64,000 nt of DNA from Planctomycetota bacterium (GTDB lineage: Bacteria; Planctomycetota; SZUA-567; H5-PLA8): assembly GCA_023150555.1 (NCBI GenBank), contig JAKLKQ010000009.1, forward strand, positions 16,669 to 80,668, read 5' to 3'. The notes below the pieces were generated by a model. That model did no database searches, was not told the origin of the DNA, and was given only the letters and a program-made list of their open reading frames with translations. Shown here piece after piece: positions 9,011-17,779 of this stretch. A program made the position numbers and the translations under genes. The stretch's first letter is position 1, and each line of letters begins with the position of its first letter.

Positions 9011-9274
9011 TTAGAACAACTTGCCCGCCAGTTCGGCGAGTTCCTTCACGTCGCGCTTTTCCAGCACCACTTTCATGCGCGCGGGATTGGCGCCGGCGTT
9101 CTTCAGCGCCGTCTCCGCGCTCTTCCAGAGGCGCTCGATCTTCTTGGGGTTCGTCTCGAGGTAGAGCTCGGTGACGATCTCGCCCAGCTTCTGCGTGCCG
9201 ATGTCGCCCTTGTGCTCGTAGTAGCGCTTCACGATGCCCTTCTGGTACGAGCTGAGATGGTGTCCCTTGGCCAT
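9011..9274 (-). CDS. conserved hypothetical, 87 aa
   Basis: This is a small, helical, basic protein of 87 residues that opens MAKGHHLSSYQKGIVKRYY and continues with alternating charged helices; it has no cysteine and no signal. AAAGGA lies six bases before ATG 9274. The composition and start signals look like a real gene. I do not recognise the family; the basic N-terminus would suit RNA or DNA binding, but this is only inference. It is divergent from alaS (176 bases between starts), so both promoters probably lie in 9275-9450. Confidence 0.6.
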   Translation of the reverse strand: MAKGHHLSSYQKGIVKRYYEHKGDIGTQKLGEIVTELYLETNPKKIERLWKSAETALKNAGANPARMKVVLEKRDVKELAELAGKLF

Positions 9275-9450
9275 GATCGTCCTTTCGGTTCGTATTCCCC
9301 ATATCTAGCGTAGGCGATTTTCCGGTCCTGTACCAGAGGGCGGAAAACGCCCCTGCCGTTGACCCTGCGCGCGGCAGCCCTATCCTATCCGCTTCGCGGG
9401 CGGTCCGCCGCCCGAGGCCCCATTCACCGCCGGAAAGGAAGCGCCGTACG

Positions 9451-12396
9451 ATGCCCAAGCCGCTGACCATGGACGAGATCCGCCGCCGCTTCGTGGCGTT
9501 CTTTGTGAAGCGCGGCCACAAGCACGTGCCCGCCGACAGCCTGGTGCCGGCCAACGATCCGAGCGTGCTCTTCACCGGTGCCGGCATGAATCAGTTCAAG
9601 GACCACTTTGCCGGCATCGCGAAGCTCGACCATCCGCAGCAGCGCGCCGTCACCGTGCAGCCGTGCGTGCGCGCCAGCGACATCGGCAATGTCGGCCGCA
9701 CGCCGAACCACCACGCCTGCTTCGAGATGCTCGGCAACTTCTCCTTCGGCGACTACTTCAAAGACGAGGCCGTGCAGTGGGCCGTCGAGTTCGCCACCGA
9801 TCCCGAAAACGGCCTGGGCATGGACCCCCGGCGCATCAGCGTCACCGTCTACGCCGGCGACGCGAAGCTGGGCGTGCCGAAGGACGAGGAAGCCATCGCC
9901 GCGTGGAAGAAACACGCGCCCTGGCTGAAGGACGAGCGCGCGAAGGGCGGCTGGCGCATCTACGAGTACGGCGAGCACGAGAACTTCTGGCCGGCCGGCG
10001 CGCCCAGCGAAGGCCCCAACGGCCCCTGCGGCCCCTGCAGCGAACTCTTCTACGACACGCATCCGGCGTGGCACGAGGATCCCAGCAAGGTCCCGGCGCC
10101 GGTGCCCGTCGAGGACGACAAGCTGCGCTACGCCGAGTTCTGGAACCTGGTCTTCACGCAGTACAACCGCCGCGACATCGGAAAACTCGACCCGCTGCCC
10201 AGCCGCAACATCGACACCGGCAGCGGCCTGGAGCGCGTCGCGCGGCTGGTGCAGGGCAAGCCCAACAACTTCGAGAACGACCTGCTCTTCCCCATCGTCG
10301 AGACCGTCGCGAAGATCGCGGGCAAGCCCTACGGCGCGGACTTCGAGGACAGCCGCCGCATGCGCCGCATCACCGACCACGTGCGCTTCGCCGTCTGGGC
10401 GATCCACGACGGCGTCGCGCCGAAGAACGAAGGGCGCAACTACGTCGTGCGCCGCCTGATGCGCCGCGCGATCCTCGACGGCCAGGAACTCGGCATCCAA
10501 GACCCGTTCCTCGCGCGCGTCGCCGAGAAGGTCTTCGTGCAGCTCCGCGAAGGCTACCCGCACCTAGAGAAGCGCAAGGAGCAGATTCTGCGTATCATGG
10601 AGGAAGAGGAGCGGACGTTTAACCAGACCTTGGCTGTCGGCAGGCAACATTTGGGCGCACAGATTGACAACAAGATTATTGAATACCTCTACCACAACCC
10701 AGGGTGCAAGGCCGCTGTATTATTGAAAGCGACAACTTCTTGGATGAAGGAATTTGGAATAGAACCGAAGCAGATGCCTAATGGCGAGCTAGCATGGAAG
10801 ACTGTTGGCGCAGGCGATTTCAAGAAAATGAACATCAGTGAGGTTAAAGGAGTTAAGGAAGAAATTGAGTTGAAACAAGAGAGCCTTAAGAATTGTGGCG
10901 AGACTATTGTATTTAGCGGCAGAGTTGCATTTATGTTCTGGGACACTTATGGATTTCCCTTGGAGCTCACCCAAGAAGAGTGCGGCAGATATGGTCTAGT
11001 CGTTGATCAGCAGGACTATGAGAAGGCTTTTGAAGAGGCCCGTCGCCGCAGTCAGGACGGCTCGGCGATGTCGAAGGAGATCTTCAAGAGCGGCCCGCTG
11101 GCCGAGATCCAGCGCCGCTTCGCCGGCAAGCCCACGGACTTCAAGGGCTACGCCGCGCTGAAGCACGAAGGCGCGAAGGTCCTGGCGCTGGTCCAGAACG
11201 GCGCGGAGGTGCAGGAGGCGCAGCCCGGCGAAGCGACGGTGCTGCTCGACGCGACGCCTTTCTACGCCGAGAGCGGCGGGCAGGTCGGCGACAGAGGCTG
11301 GCTGAGCGCCGGAGACGCGAAGCATCCCGTCACCGACACGCAGAAGCAGGAAGGGCTCTTCTTCCACGCCGTCGAGTTGCGCGGGCCGCTGAAGGCCGGC
11401 GACGCCGTCACGGCCGAGGTCGATCCGGCCCACCGCAGGCCCACGCTGAAGAACCATTCCGCGACGCACCTGCTGCACCTCGCGCTGCGCGAGACGCTGG
11501 GCACCCATGTCGAACAGCGCGGCAGCCTGGTCGAGCCCCAGCGCCTGCGCTTCGACTTCACGCACTTCGAATCCATCGGCGCGGACGACCTGCGCAAGAT
11601 CGAGGAACGCGTAAACGCGCTGGTCCAGGAGGACCACGAGGTCCGCACCGAGGTCAAGAGCCTGGCCGACGCGAAGCAGGCCGGCGCGATGGCCCTCTTT
11701 GGCGAAAAGTACGGCGACAAGGTACGCGTCGTCGCGATGGGGCCGAGCATGGAGCTGTGCGGCGGCACCCACGTCGCGCGCACCGGGCAGATCGGCTACT
11801 TCCGCATCGCGGCCGAGAGCAGCATTAGCGCGGGCGTGCGCCGCATTGAGGCGCTGACGGGCTTGAACGCCGTCTACGACGCGCGCGCCGGCGACGCCAC
11901 GCTGGCGGCCATCGCCTCATCGCTAAAGACCGGGCGCGAGGACATCGTCGCGCGCCTGCAGGCGCTGCAGGACGAGAATGCCGGGTTGGAGCGCGAACTC
12001 AAGGCGCTGAAGCAGAAGTCCGCCGCGTCGGCCGCCGGCGACATGGTCTCCCAGGCCAAGGACGTCGCGGGTACCAAGCTGCTGGCCGCGCAGGTCCCCG
12101 ATGGCGACGCGCAATCCCTGCGCGCGACACTGGACGGCATCCGCCGCACTTTCAAGGAAGGCGCGGTGGTGCTGGGCGGCGCGAAGGAGGGCAAGGTCGC
12201 GCTGCTGGTGAGCCTCAGCCCCGAGCTGGTCAAGCGCGGCGGCCACGCCGGCAACATCCTCAAGGAGCTGGCGCCGAAGGTCGGCGGCAAGGGCGGTGGC
12301 AAGCCCGACATGGCGCAGGGCGGAGGCCGCGACGCCGACAAGCTGCCCGAGGCGCTCGCTTCGGCCGAGTCCCTGCTGGCCGGGATGCTCAAGTAG
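9451..12396 (+). CDS. alaS: alanyl-tRNA synthetase with an atypical internal insertion
   Basis: This cytosolic enzyme charges tRNA-Ala with alanine and edits mischarged Ser/Gly. Its 981 residues compare with 860-900 in most bacteria. The class II catalytic domain opens with IRRRFVAFFVKRGHKHVP and contains FTGAGMNQFKD and NGPCGPCSE. The editing domain has HSATHLLH (His at about 669 and 673) and CGGTHV (Cys at about 770), and a C-Ala coiled-coil and oligomerisation domain follows. Residues about 386-530 (DNA 10597-11040) are unlike the rest: much lower G+C and different codon use. They also contain about 75 extra residues between the catalytic-domain helix EEERTFNQTL and the conserved DTYGFPLELT. 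The frame stays open and the conserved residues are kept, so the gene should be functional. Confidence 0.95.
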   Translation: MPKPLTMDEIRRRFVAFFVKRGHKHVPADSLVPANDPSVLFTGAGMNQFKDHFAGIAKLDHPQQRAVTVQPCVRASDIGNVGRTPNHHACFEMLGNFSFGDYFKDEAVQWAVEFATDPENGLGMDPRRISVTVYAGDAKLGVPKDEEAIAAWKKHAPWLKDERAKGGWRIYEYGEHENFWPAGAPSEGPNGPCGPCSELFYDTHPAWHEDPSKVPAPVPVEDDKLRYAEFWNLVFTQYNRRDIGKLDPLPSRNIDTGSGLERVARLVQGKPNNFENDLLFPIVETVAKIAGKPYGADFEDSRRMRRITDHVRFAVWAIHDGVAPKNEGRNYVVRRLMRRAILDGQELGIQDPFLARVAEKVFVQLREGYPHLEKRKEQILRIMEEEERTFNQTLAVGRQHLGAQIDNKIIEYLYHNPGCKAAVLLKATTSWMKEFGIEPKQMPNGELAWKTVGAGDFKKMNISEVKGVKEEIELKQESLKNCGETIVFSGRVAFMFWDTYGFPLELTQEECGRYGLVVDQQDYEKAFEEARRRSQDGSAMSKEIFKSGPLAEIQRRFAGKPTDFKGYAALKHEGAKVLALVQNGAEVQEAQPGEATVLLDATPFYAESGGQVGDRGWLSAGDAKHPVTDTQKQEGLFFHAVELRGPLKAGDAVTAEVDPAHRRPTLKNHSATHLLHLALRETLGTHVEQRGSLVEPQRLRFDFTHFESIGADDLRKIEERVNALVQEDHEVRTEVKSLADAKQAGAMALFGEKYGDKVRVVAMGPSMELCGGTHVARTGQIGYFRIAAESSISAGVRRIEALTGLNAVYDARAGDATLAAIASSLKTGREDIVARLQALQDENAGLERELKALKQKSAASAAGDMVSQAKDVAGTKLLAAQVPDGDAQSLRATLDGIRRTFKEGAVVLGGAKEGKVALLVSLSPELVKRGGHAGNILKELAPKVGGKGGGKPDMAQGGGRDADKLPEALASAESLLAGMLK

Positions 12397-13207
12397 TCCG
12401 GCCCCGGCGATAATCTGCCGGGGAAACGCCCATCATCCGTCTGAAAATCCGGTGGAACTGCGGGTAGCTGCCGAAGCCGGCGTCGAGCGCGGCGGCGAGC
12501 ATCGTCGTGCGCCGGCCTTCCCCATACAGCGCAAGAAAACGGTCGAGCCGGCAACGGTTGCGGAACGCCGCCAGTGGAACGCCCATCTGTTCCTTGAAGA
12601 TGCGGCTCAGCCTCGAAGGACTCAGGCCCGCCTCCGCGGCCAAGCCTTCTAGGTCCGGCAGATCGCTGCGGTCGCGCAGGATCCACGCGGCGCGCTCTAC
12701 GGCCGGATGCACGTCCAGTCCGCCGGCGCCTTCGCGTGCGGCGCCAAAGGCCGTCCACGCTTCCAGCAGCGCGTAGCCCAAGCCGAGATTGCAGCGTACA
12801 GCATCCTCCTCTGCGGCGGCTACGGACGCGCACAGCGCGCCCAACGACCGCGCGGCAGCTTCACTCAGCGACCGGCAGAAATAGCCCGGCGGATTGGCGG
12901 CACGCAACGTGCGGGCAACCGCACCGCGCGCGGTCCGTTTGACAAGCGCGGGGCGAAATACGGCAATCCACATCTCCAGGTCACGCGCACGGTCCACGAG
13001 GATGTGCTCCTGGCCCGGAAAGAGCCAGATCAGCGCATGGCGGCCGATGTCGTAACGTCGGTCGCCAAGCAGGTAGCGCGCGCGACCGCGCACCACGAAG
13101 TTGAACTCCAGCTCGGCGTGCCGGTGCATGGGATGGGCGACGCCGCGCTCGACGTAACGCCACAGGCGCCCGTCGAAGCCGGAGGGTAGGTTCAATCGTT
13201 CTCGCAT
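12389..13207 (-). CDS. AraC-family transcriptional regulator
   Basis: This 272-residue regulator has an N-terminal cupin-like ligand domain (MHRHAELEFNFVVRG, about residues 25-40) and a C-terminal AraC pair of helix-turn-helix motifs (about 175-270). The first is LEGLAAEAGLSPSRLSRIFKE and the second ends in FHRIFRRMMGVSPADYR. It is divergent from the PhyH-type dioxygenase at 13316 and likely regulates it and itself. The family usually senses a sugar, amine or stress ligand; the ligand here is unknown. Its end overlaps the 3' end of alaS by 8 bases on the opposite strand. Confidence 0.85.
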   Translation of the reverse strand: MRERLNLPSGFDGRLWRYVERGVAHPMHRHAELEFNFVVRGRARYLLGDRRYDIGRHALIWLFPGQEHILVDRARDLEMWIAVFRPALVKRTARGAVARTLRAANPPGYFCRSLSEAAARSLGALCASVAAAEEDAVRCNLGLGYALLEAWTAFGAAREGAGGLDVHPAVERAAWILRDRSDLPDLEGLAAEAGLSPSRLSRIFKEQMGVPLAAFRNRCRLDRFLALYGEGRRTTMLAAALDAGFGSYPQFHRIFRRMMGVSPADYRRGRTT

Positions 13208-13230
13208 GCCGACAAAAAATGATAACTATT

Positions 13231-13251
13231 GGTCTCCCGAAAGAGAAGACC
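13231..13251. promoter_or_regulatory. candidate operator between divergent genes
   Basis: GGTCT (13231-13235) and AGACC (13247-13251) form an imperfect palindrome in the 108-base gap between the AraC regulator and the dioxygenase. The gap is clearly A+T-richer than its surroundings, so it probably holds both promoters. The site is a plausible target for the adjacent regulator; AraC proteins more often use direct repeats, so the link is only a suggestion. Confidence 0.3.
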
Positions 13252-13315
13252 CTTTTTCTCTTATTGTAGATACTCCGTGCCGACGGTTCACCCATAGACA
13301 GGAAAGGAGAAGCAG

Positions 13316-14092
13316 ATGCCCGCCGCCGACACGGACACCCGCATCAGCGAGGTCCAGCGCCGCCAATACAAAGAAGAGGGGTTTTTCGTCCTGGAGCGCG
13401 CGATCCCCGAGGAGCACCTGGAACTCTTGCGGGACGAATGCGCCCACTTCGTTCGCAAGACCGACGCGGAGATGAAGGCCGCCGGGCAGGCGCGCCAGGG
13501 CATCACCCACGCCGGCAAGCGCTACTTCATCGCCCAGCCCTCGCTGCAGCGCCCGAGGCTGTTCGAGTTCCTGCGCAGCGAGCTGATGGCGGAGATTTGC
13601 CGCGCGACCCTTGGCCCCACGGCATACTTCTTCTACGAACAGTATGTGGTGAAAGGCGCCGAGCAGGGCCTGCCGTTCAGTTGGCACCAGGACAGCGGCT
13701 ACGTCGCCGACGTGAAGCACAAGCCGTACCTGACCTGCTGGTGCGCGCTCGACGACATGAGCGAGTTCAATGGCACGGCGTACATTCTGCCCTTTTCGCG
13801 CGCCGGCACGCGCGAGGTGGTTCCGCACGTGCGCGACCCGCAGACCAACGACTTGGTCGGCTACCACGGCAAGGACCCCGGCGACCCGGTGCTGGCGCCG
13901 GCCGGCAGCATCGCGGTCTTCTCCAGCGTGACCTTCCACCGCAGCGGGCAGAACCGCAGCCCCAACCTGCGCCGCGTGTACCTGGCGCAATACGGCGCCG
14001 AGCCGATCCGTCTGCCGGACGGCAAGGACCGCGCGCGATGCGAGCTGTTCCTGAAGGACGGGAAGATCGTGCCGAATCCGGCGAAGGGCTAA
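13316..14092 (+). CDS. phytanoyl-CoA dioxygenase (PhyH) family protein
   Basis: This is a 258-residue Fe(II)/2-oxoglutarate-dependent oxygenase of the PhyH superfamily. The iron-binding facial triad is visible: His and Asp in WHQDSGY (about residue 122) and the distal His in TFHRSGQN (about 205), followed by the Arg expected for 2-oxoglutarate. FFVLERAIPEEHLELLRDE is the usual N-terminal helix. The substrate cannot be told from sequence. AGGAAAGGAG before ATG 13316 fixes the start. Divergent pairing with an AraC regulator suggests an inducible catabolic oxygenase. The end overlaps the convergent JAMM gene by 4 bases. Confidence 0.85.
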   Translation: MPAADTDTRISEVQRRQYKEEGFFVLERAIPEEHLELLRDECAHFVRKTDAEMKAAGQARQGITHAGKRYFIAQPSLQRPRLFEFLRSELMAEICRATLGPTAYFFYEQYVVKGAEQGLPFSWHQDSGYVADVKHKPYLTCWCALDDMSEFNGTAYILPFSRAGTREVVPHVRDPQTNDLVGYHGKDPGDPVLAPAGSIAVFSSVTFHRSGQNRSPNLRRVYLAQYGAEPIRLPDGKDRARCELFLKDGKIVPNPAKG

Positions 14093-14544
14093 CGTTTGGG
14101 CGCGAATGGCATGGGCTCGAACGCGCGGCCCTGTTCGTTGAGCTGCCAGCAGGCCAGCTCGCCGGCGCCTTCGTTGGGCGAGACGATCACGTAGAGGTAG
14201 CGTTCGTAGAAGCTCGCGTAGAGCCCCTGCGCCTGTTCCAGGTCGACGCTCGACGGGCGCGGCGGGCTTTGTGGATGCGAATGCCAGAAGCCCAGCACGC
14301 GCAGTCCTTCGGCGGCGTGCTTGGCGCAGAACTTCTCGGCCTTCTTGTACTCCAACGGATCGACGGTGAAGCGGTCTTCGCGGCTGGGGTGCAGATTGCG
14401 CGCGGGCCGCACGTGCGTGACGCGGTACTCGGCCGCGCCGTCCAGCCTCCCGATCAGGAAACCGCAGGCTTCCTCGGGGTCGGCTTCGCGCGCGTAAACG
14501 AACAGCTCGGCGCGCAGCGGATCGGTGAGATGGAGGCTGGGCAT
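14089..14544 (-). CDS. JAMM/MPN metallopeptidase (Mov34 family)
   Basis: This 151-residue protein has the full JAMM zinc site: Glu25, His88 and His90 in the HSHP box, and SVD ending at Asp101. It matches the bacterial Mov34/MPN/PAD-1 peptidase family, which cleaves isopeptide or C-terminal bonds of ubiquitin-like sulphur carriers in cysteine and cofactor biosynthesis. The actual substrate is unknown. Its ATG shares one base with the TGA stop of the upstream helicase gene (TGATG), so the two are translationally coupled. Confidence 0.8.
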   Translation of the reverse strand: MPSLHLTDPLRAELFVYAREADPEEACGFLIGRLDGAAEYRVTHVRPARNLHPSREDRFTVDPLEYKKAEKFCAKHAAEGLRVLGFWHSHPQSPPRPSSVDLEQAQGLYASFYERYLYVIVSPNEGAGELACWQLNEQGRAFEPMPFAPKR

Positions 14545-16922
14545 CACACCTTCTTGAGCTTGGCCAGCGACATCAGCAGCAGCTTGGGGCCGGCCGTGCG
14601 GAAGTGGACCTTCACTTTCGCGCTGAGGCCGCTGCCGCTCAGGGCCTCGACGGTGCCGATGCCGAAGGTCGCGTGCTGCACGCGGTCGCCGACTTCCAGC
14701 GAGTCGTCGAGCTGGCTGAAGCTGGTGTCGATGGTGCGCCCGGCTTCGTCCTCGACCTCGGCGAGTTCGGGCGCCTGCTTGCGCTTGCGGGGCGCGGCGA
14801 AGTCGTCGAGCGCCGCTTCGAACTCGGCGAAGTCGCCGGCGGCCTTGCGCTTGCGCCCCGGACGGCGGTCGAAATCCGCGAAGTCGTCGGCCCAGGCGGA
14901 GCGTGCGCGATTGTCGGTCTTCAGCAGCGCCTCGGGGATCTCGTCGAGGAATCGCGACGGCACGGATGCCTCGAAGCGCCCGAAGCGGTTGCGCCGCAGC
15001 GCGCGGTACAGGAAGAGTTCTTCGCGCGCGCGCGTGACACCAACGTACAAGAGCCGGCGTTCCTCTTCCAGCGCGGCTTCTTCGCGGTCGCCGTCCTCGT
15101 CGCCACCGGGGCCGCCGGTGCGCACCATCGGGACGAGGCCTTCCTCCATCCCCGCGATCAGCACGTAGGGGAACTCCAGGCCCTTGGCCATGTGCAGCGT
15201 CATCAGCGTGACGCGGTCGTCGCCTTCCTGCAGATCGTCGGTGGATTGGATCAGCGCGGCGTTCTCGAGGAACCCGACGACCGACGCCTGCCGCTGCGCG
15301 ATGTCCTCGAGCCCGTCGAACGCGCCGGGCTCGGGCGGCGGGCCTTCCGGCACGTTCTGCCCGGGGCGGTTCTCCGTGTCGTAGACGACGGCGGCGTTGA
15401 CGAGCTGCTGCAGGTTCTCGATGCGCTCGGACTCGTCCTGGTCCTCCAGGCTCGTCTTGAGGCCGCTCTGGGCGAGCGCCCGCACCAGCACGTCCTCGAC
15501 GGGCCACGGCGGCATGGCGCGCAGTTCGTCCATCACGCGCGCGAAGGCGATCAGGCCCTTGCGCGCGGCGGGCTTGAAGGCCGATTCCAACCAGCCGGCA
15601 TCGTCGAGGACCTCGAGCATGCTGACCTGCTTCTCGGCTGCGCGTTTGGCAACGGCCTCCAACGCGGCTTTGCCCACGCCTCGGCGCGGGACGTTAACGA
15701 CGCGCAGGAAGGCGACGTCGTCCTTCGGGTTGACGGTCAGGCGCAGGTACGCGAGCGCATCCTTGACCTCGCGGCGTTCGTAGAACGGCGTGCCGCCGAC
15801 AAGCTGGTAGGGAATGGCGGCCTGGATCAGCGCGGTTTCGAAGGGCCGCGACTGTGCGTTGGTGCGGTAGAAGACGGCCAGTTCGCTGTAGCGGCGCCCG
15901 GTCTGGACAATGCGCGAGATCTCGGCGGCGATCTCGTAGGCTTCCAGTTCGCTGTCGCCCAGGACCTTGAGGCGGATCGGCTCGCCCTCGGGATTCTCGG
16001 TCCAAAGTTCCTTCTCGCGGCGCTGCTTGTTGTTGCGGATGACGGCGCCGGCGACCTTGAGGATATTGCCGGTGCTGCGGTAGTTCTGCTCCAGGCGCAC
16101 GACCTTCGCGTTGGGGAAGTCGCGCTCGAAGGAGAGGATGTTGGTCACGTCGGCGCCGCGCCATGCGTAGATCGACTGGTCGGGATCGCCGGTGGCGCAG
16201 ACGTTCTGATGCTCCTTGCCCAGCAGCTGCACCAGGCGGTACTGGCAGGTGTTGGTGTCCTGGTATTCGTCGACGAGGATGTGGCGGAAGCGGTCGCGGT
16301 ACCGCGCGCGCACGTCGTCGTGTTCGCGCAGCAGCTTCACGCCCAACAACAGCAGGTCGTCGAAGTCCAGGGCGCCGTTGGCGCGCAGCTTCTGCTGGTA
16401 GGCCTTGTAGACCTGCTGGACGATGCGCTCGTGGAAGCTGACGCCGTCGATCTCCTCGGCTTCCACCGCGGCGGACTTCATGCGCGAGACCAGTTCGCGG
16501 ACGCGGCGCGGCGCGTAGCGCTTCTCGTCGAGGTTCAGCTCCTTGACGACGTCCTTCAGGATGCCGCGCACGTCGTCTTCGTCGTAGATGGTGTACTCCG
16601 GCGGCAGGCCCAGGACCTCAGCCTCGCGGCGCAACAGCCGCGCGCAGAAGCTGTGGAAGGTGCTCAGCCACACGCCGCGCGCGCCGACCAGGTCCTCGAC
16701 GCGGTGGCGCATCTCGCCGGCGGCCTTGTTGGTGAACGTGATGGCCAGGATTTCCCACGGGTTGACGCCGTGGGCGATCAAGTTGGCGATGCGGCGCGTG
16801 ACGACGCGGGTCTTTCCCGAGCCCGCGCCGGCCAGGATCAGAAGCGGCCCGTCGAGCGTCTCGACGGCTTCGCGCTGCGGCGGGTTGAGGCCTTCCAGAA
16901 TCTCTTGCGGCGATACGGTCAT
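14544..16922 (-). CDS. UvrD/PcrA-type DNA helicase
   Basis: This 792-residue superfamily 1A 3'-5' DNA helicase acts in nucleotide excision repair, mismatch repair and removal of RecA or stalled polymerases. It has Walker A AGAGSGKT (residues 31-38), motif Ia TFTNKAAGEM, DEXX box VDEYQDTN, motif III GDPDQSIYAWRGA, motif IV LEQNYRS and motif VI VGVTRARE. The C-terminal region includes a linker rich in Asp, Arg and Lys, and a Tudor-like tail that ends in LLLMSLAKLKKV, as in PcrA. Its length is slightly above the usual 720-750. Whether to call it uvrD or pcrA cannot be decided here. Confidence 0.92.
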   Translation of the reverse strand: MTVSPQEILEGLNPPQREAVETLDGPLLILAGAGSGKTRVVTRRIANLIAHGVNPWEILAITFTNKAAGEMRHRVEDLVGARGVWLSTFHSFCARLLRREAEVLGLPPEYTIYDEDDVRGILKDVVKELNLDEKRYAPRRVRELVSRMKSAAVEAEEIDGVSFHERIVQQVYKAYQQKLRANGALDFDDLLLLGVKLLREHDDVRARYRDRFRHILVDEYQDTNTCQYRLVQLLGKEHQNVCATGDPDQSIYAWRGADVTNILSFERDFPNAKVVRLEQNYRSTGNILKVAGAVIRNNKQRREKELWTENPEGEPIRLKVLGDSELEAYEIAAEISRIVQTGRRYSELAVFYRTNAQSRPFETALIQAAIPYQLVGGTPFYERREVKDALAYLRLTVNPKDDVAFLRVVNVPRRGVGKAALEAVAKRAAEKQVSMLEVLDDAGWLESAFKPAARKGLIAFARVMDELRAMPPWPVEDVLVRALAQSGLKTSLEDQDESERIENLQQLVNAAVVYDTENRPGQNVPEGPPPEPGAFDGLEDIAQRQASVVGFLENAALIQSTDDLQEGDDRVTLMTLHMAKGLEFPYVLIAGMEEGLVPMVRTGGPGGDEDGDREEAALEEERRLLYVGVTRAREELFLYRALRRNRFGRFEASVPSRFLDEIPEALLKTDNRARSAWADDFADFDRRPGRKRKAAGDFAEFEAALDDFAAPRKRKQAPELAEVEDEAGRTIDTSFSQLDDSLEVGDRVQHATFGIGTVEALSGSGLSAKVKVHFRTAGPKLLLMSLAKLKKV

Positions 16923-17028
16923 GGCGGTCGCGGTCCTGCGGGCAGGGGGCGGCTCGAAAGGACACCAGCCTACATAGCGGCGGCGAAAGGTCCATTTGGA
17001 AATGCGCCATGTGAACGGCGCAGCGTTA

Positions 17029-17376
17029 CTAATTCAGGTTGGCGTCGCCGGCCGGCGGCGGGGGCGACTGCGGCGGCAGCGGCGGCGGTTCGGGTTTGAC
17101 GGCGGCCGCCTCCTTGGACGCAGCTTCCTTGGGCGCGCCGCTGGCGGCGTCGGACGCGGGCGGCGCGGCGGGCTCGCGGTCGATCTCGCGCTTGACCTCG
17201 TCGCTGGCTTCCTGGACGCCGCGCTTGAACTCGCTGAGGCCCTTACCCACCTTGCGCGCGACATCCGGCAGGCGACTGCCAAAGATCAACAGCGCCACGA
17301 TAAGGATGATGATCAGTTCGGGCATGCCGATGTTCTGAAAGAACGCGAGCGGGAAGAATGCGGCGGCAAGGCTCAT
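17029..17376 (-). CDS. TatA/TatB-type twin-arginine translocase subunit
   Basis: This 115-residue protein has the TatA/B plan: a short hydrophobic helix (MPELIIILIVALLIFG), the FGSRLPDVAR hinge, an amphipathic helix (KVGKGLSEFKRGV) and a Pro/Ala-rich tail. It would form part of the Tat channel that exports folded, often cofactor-bearing proteins. It lies 22 bases behind a second TatA-type gene and is probably co-transcribed with it. No tatC is in the window. Which paralogue plays the TatB part cannot be told; the longer tail makes this one the likelier TatB. Confidence 0.85.
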   Translation of the reverse strand: MSLAAAFFPLAFFQNIGMPELIIILIVALLIFGSRLPDVARKVGKGLSEFKRGVQEASDEVKREIDREPAAPPASDAASGAPKEAASKEAAAVKPEPPPLPPQSPPPPAGDANLN

Positions 17377-17398
17377 GGCGTAATCCGAAGAAGGCGCC

Positions 17399-17638
17399 CT
17401 AGCGGGCGCCGGTCTTGGGCGGTTCCTGCTTGTCCGGCGTGCTCGATGCCGGCGGCGTAGCGGCGGGGTCTTTGGGCGCTTCCTGGCCTTCGCGCAGCCC
17501 GCCCTTGAACTCGTTGACCGAACGTCCCAAGGCGCGGCCGACGCCGGGCAGCCGGTGCCCGAACAGCAGCAGGATAATGACCAGGATTATGAGAATCTCG
17601 GGCATGCCGAGGTTCTGAAATAAGGCCAGTGGCACCAT
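17399..17638 (-). CDS. tatA: TatA-type twin-arginine translocase subunit
   Basis: This 79-residue TatA-type protein has the transmembrane helix MPEILIILVIILLLFG, then the FGHRLPGVGR hinge and the amphipathic GRSVNEFKGGLREG, with a Pro-rich tail. The length is typical for TatA. AGGGAAGGG lies just upstream of ATG 17638. It heads a two-gene Tat cluster; a -35/-10 pair (17725-17752) lies about 90 bases upstream. Confidence 0.85.
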   Translation of the reverse strand: MVPLALFQNLGMPEILIILVIILLLFGHRLPGVGRALGRSVNEFKGGLREGQEAPKDPAATPPASSTPDKQEPPKTGAR

Positions 17639-17724
17639 GGGAGACCCTTCCCTATCCAGGCGTGAAGTCTCATCCGGCCGGGCGGCTCCCTAAGTGGAGA
17701 CGCCCCCATAAATCCCGCACTTCA

Positions 17725-17752
17725 TATATAGCACGTTGAGGTCCGGAAACAA
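17725..17752 (-). promoter_or_regulatory. candidate sigma-70-type promoter of the tat pair
   Basis: On the reverse strand, TTGTTT (17752-17747) is followed after 16 bases by TATATA (17730-17725), close to the bacterial -35/-10 consensus and spacing. It lies in the 141-base gap upstream of the TatA gene. The match is by eye only. Confidence 0.45.
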
Positions 17753-17779
17753 CGCGCGGAAGGGGGGCGCCTGGAGACG

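Noticed and set aside
9275..9450. Riboswitch or T-box upstream of alaS
   Set aside because: I found no T-box core or recognisable riboswitch motif in the 176-base gap; it appears to be an ordinary divergent promoter region.
10597..11040. Intein in alaS
   Set aside because: No Cys/Ser/Thr at a plausible N-junction, no terminal His-Asn, far too short, and no splicing-domain motifs.
14604..17099. 831-codon + strand frame opposite uvrD
   Set aside because: The helicase on the other strand has every superfamily motif; the antisense product has none.
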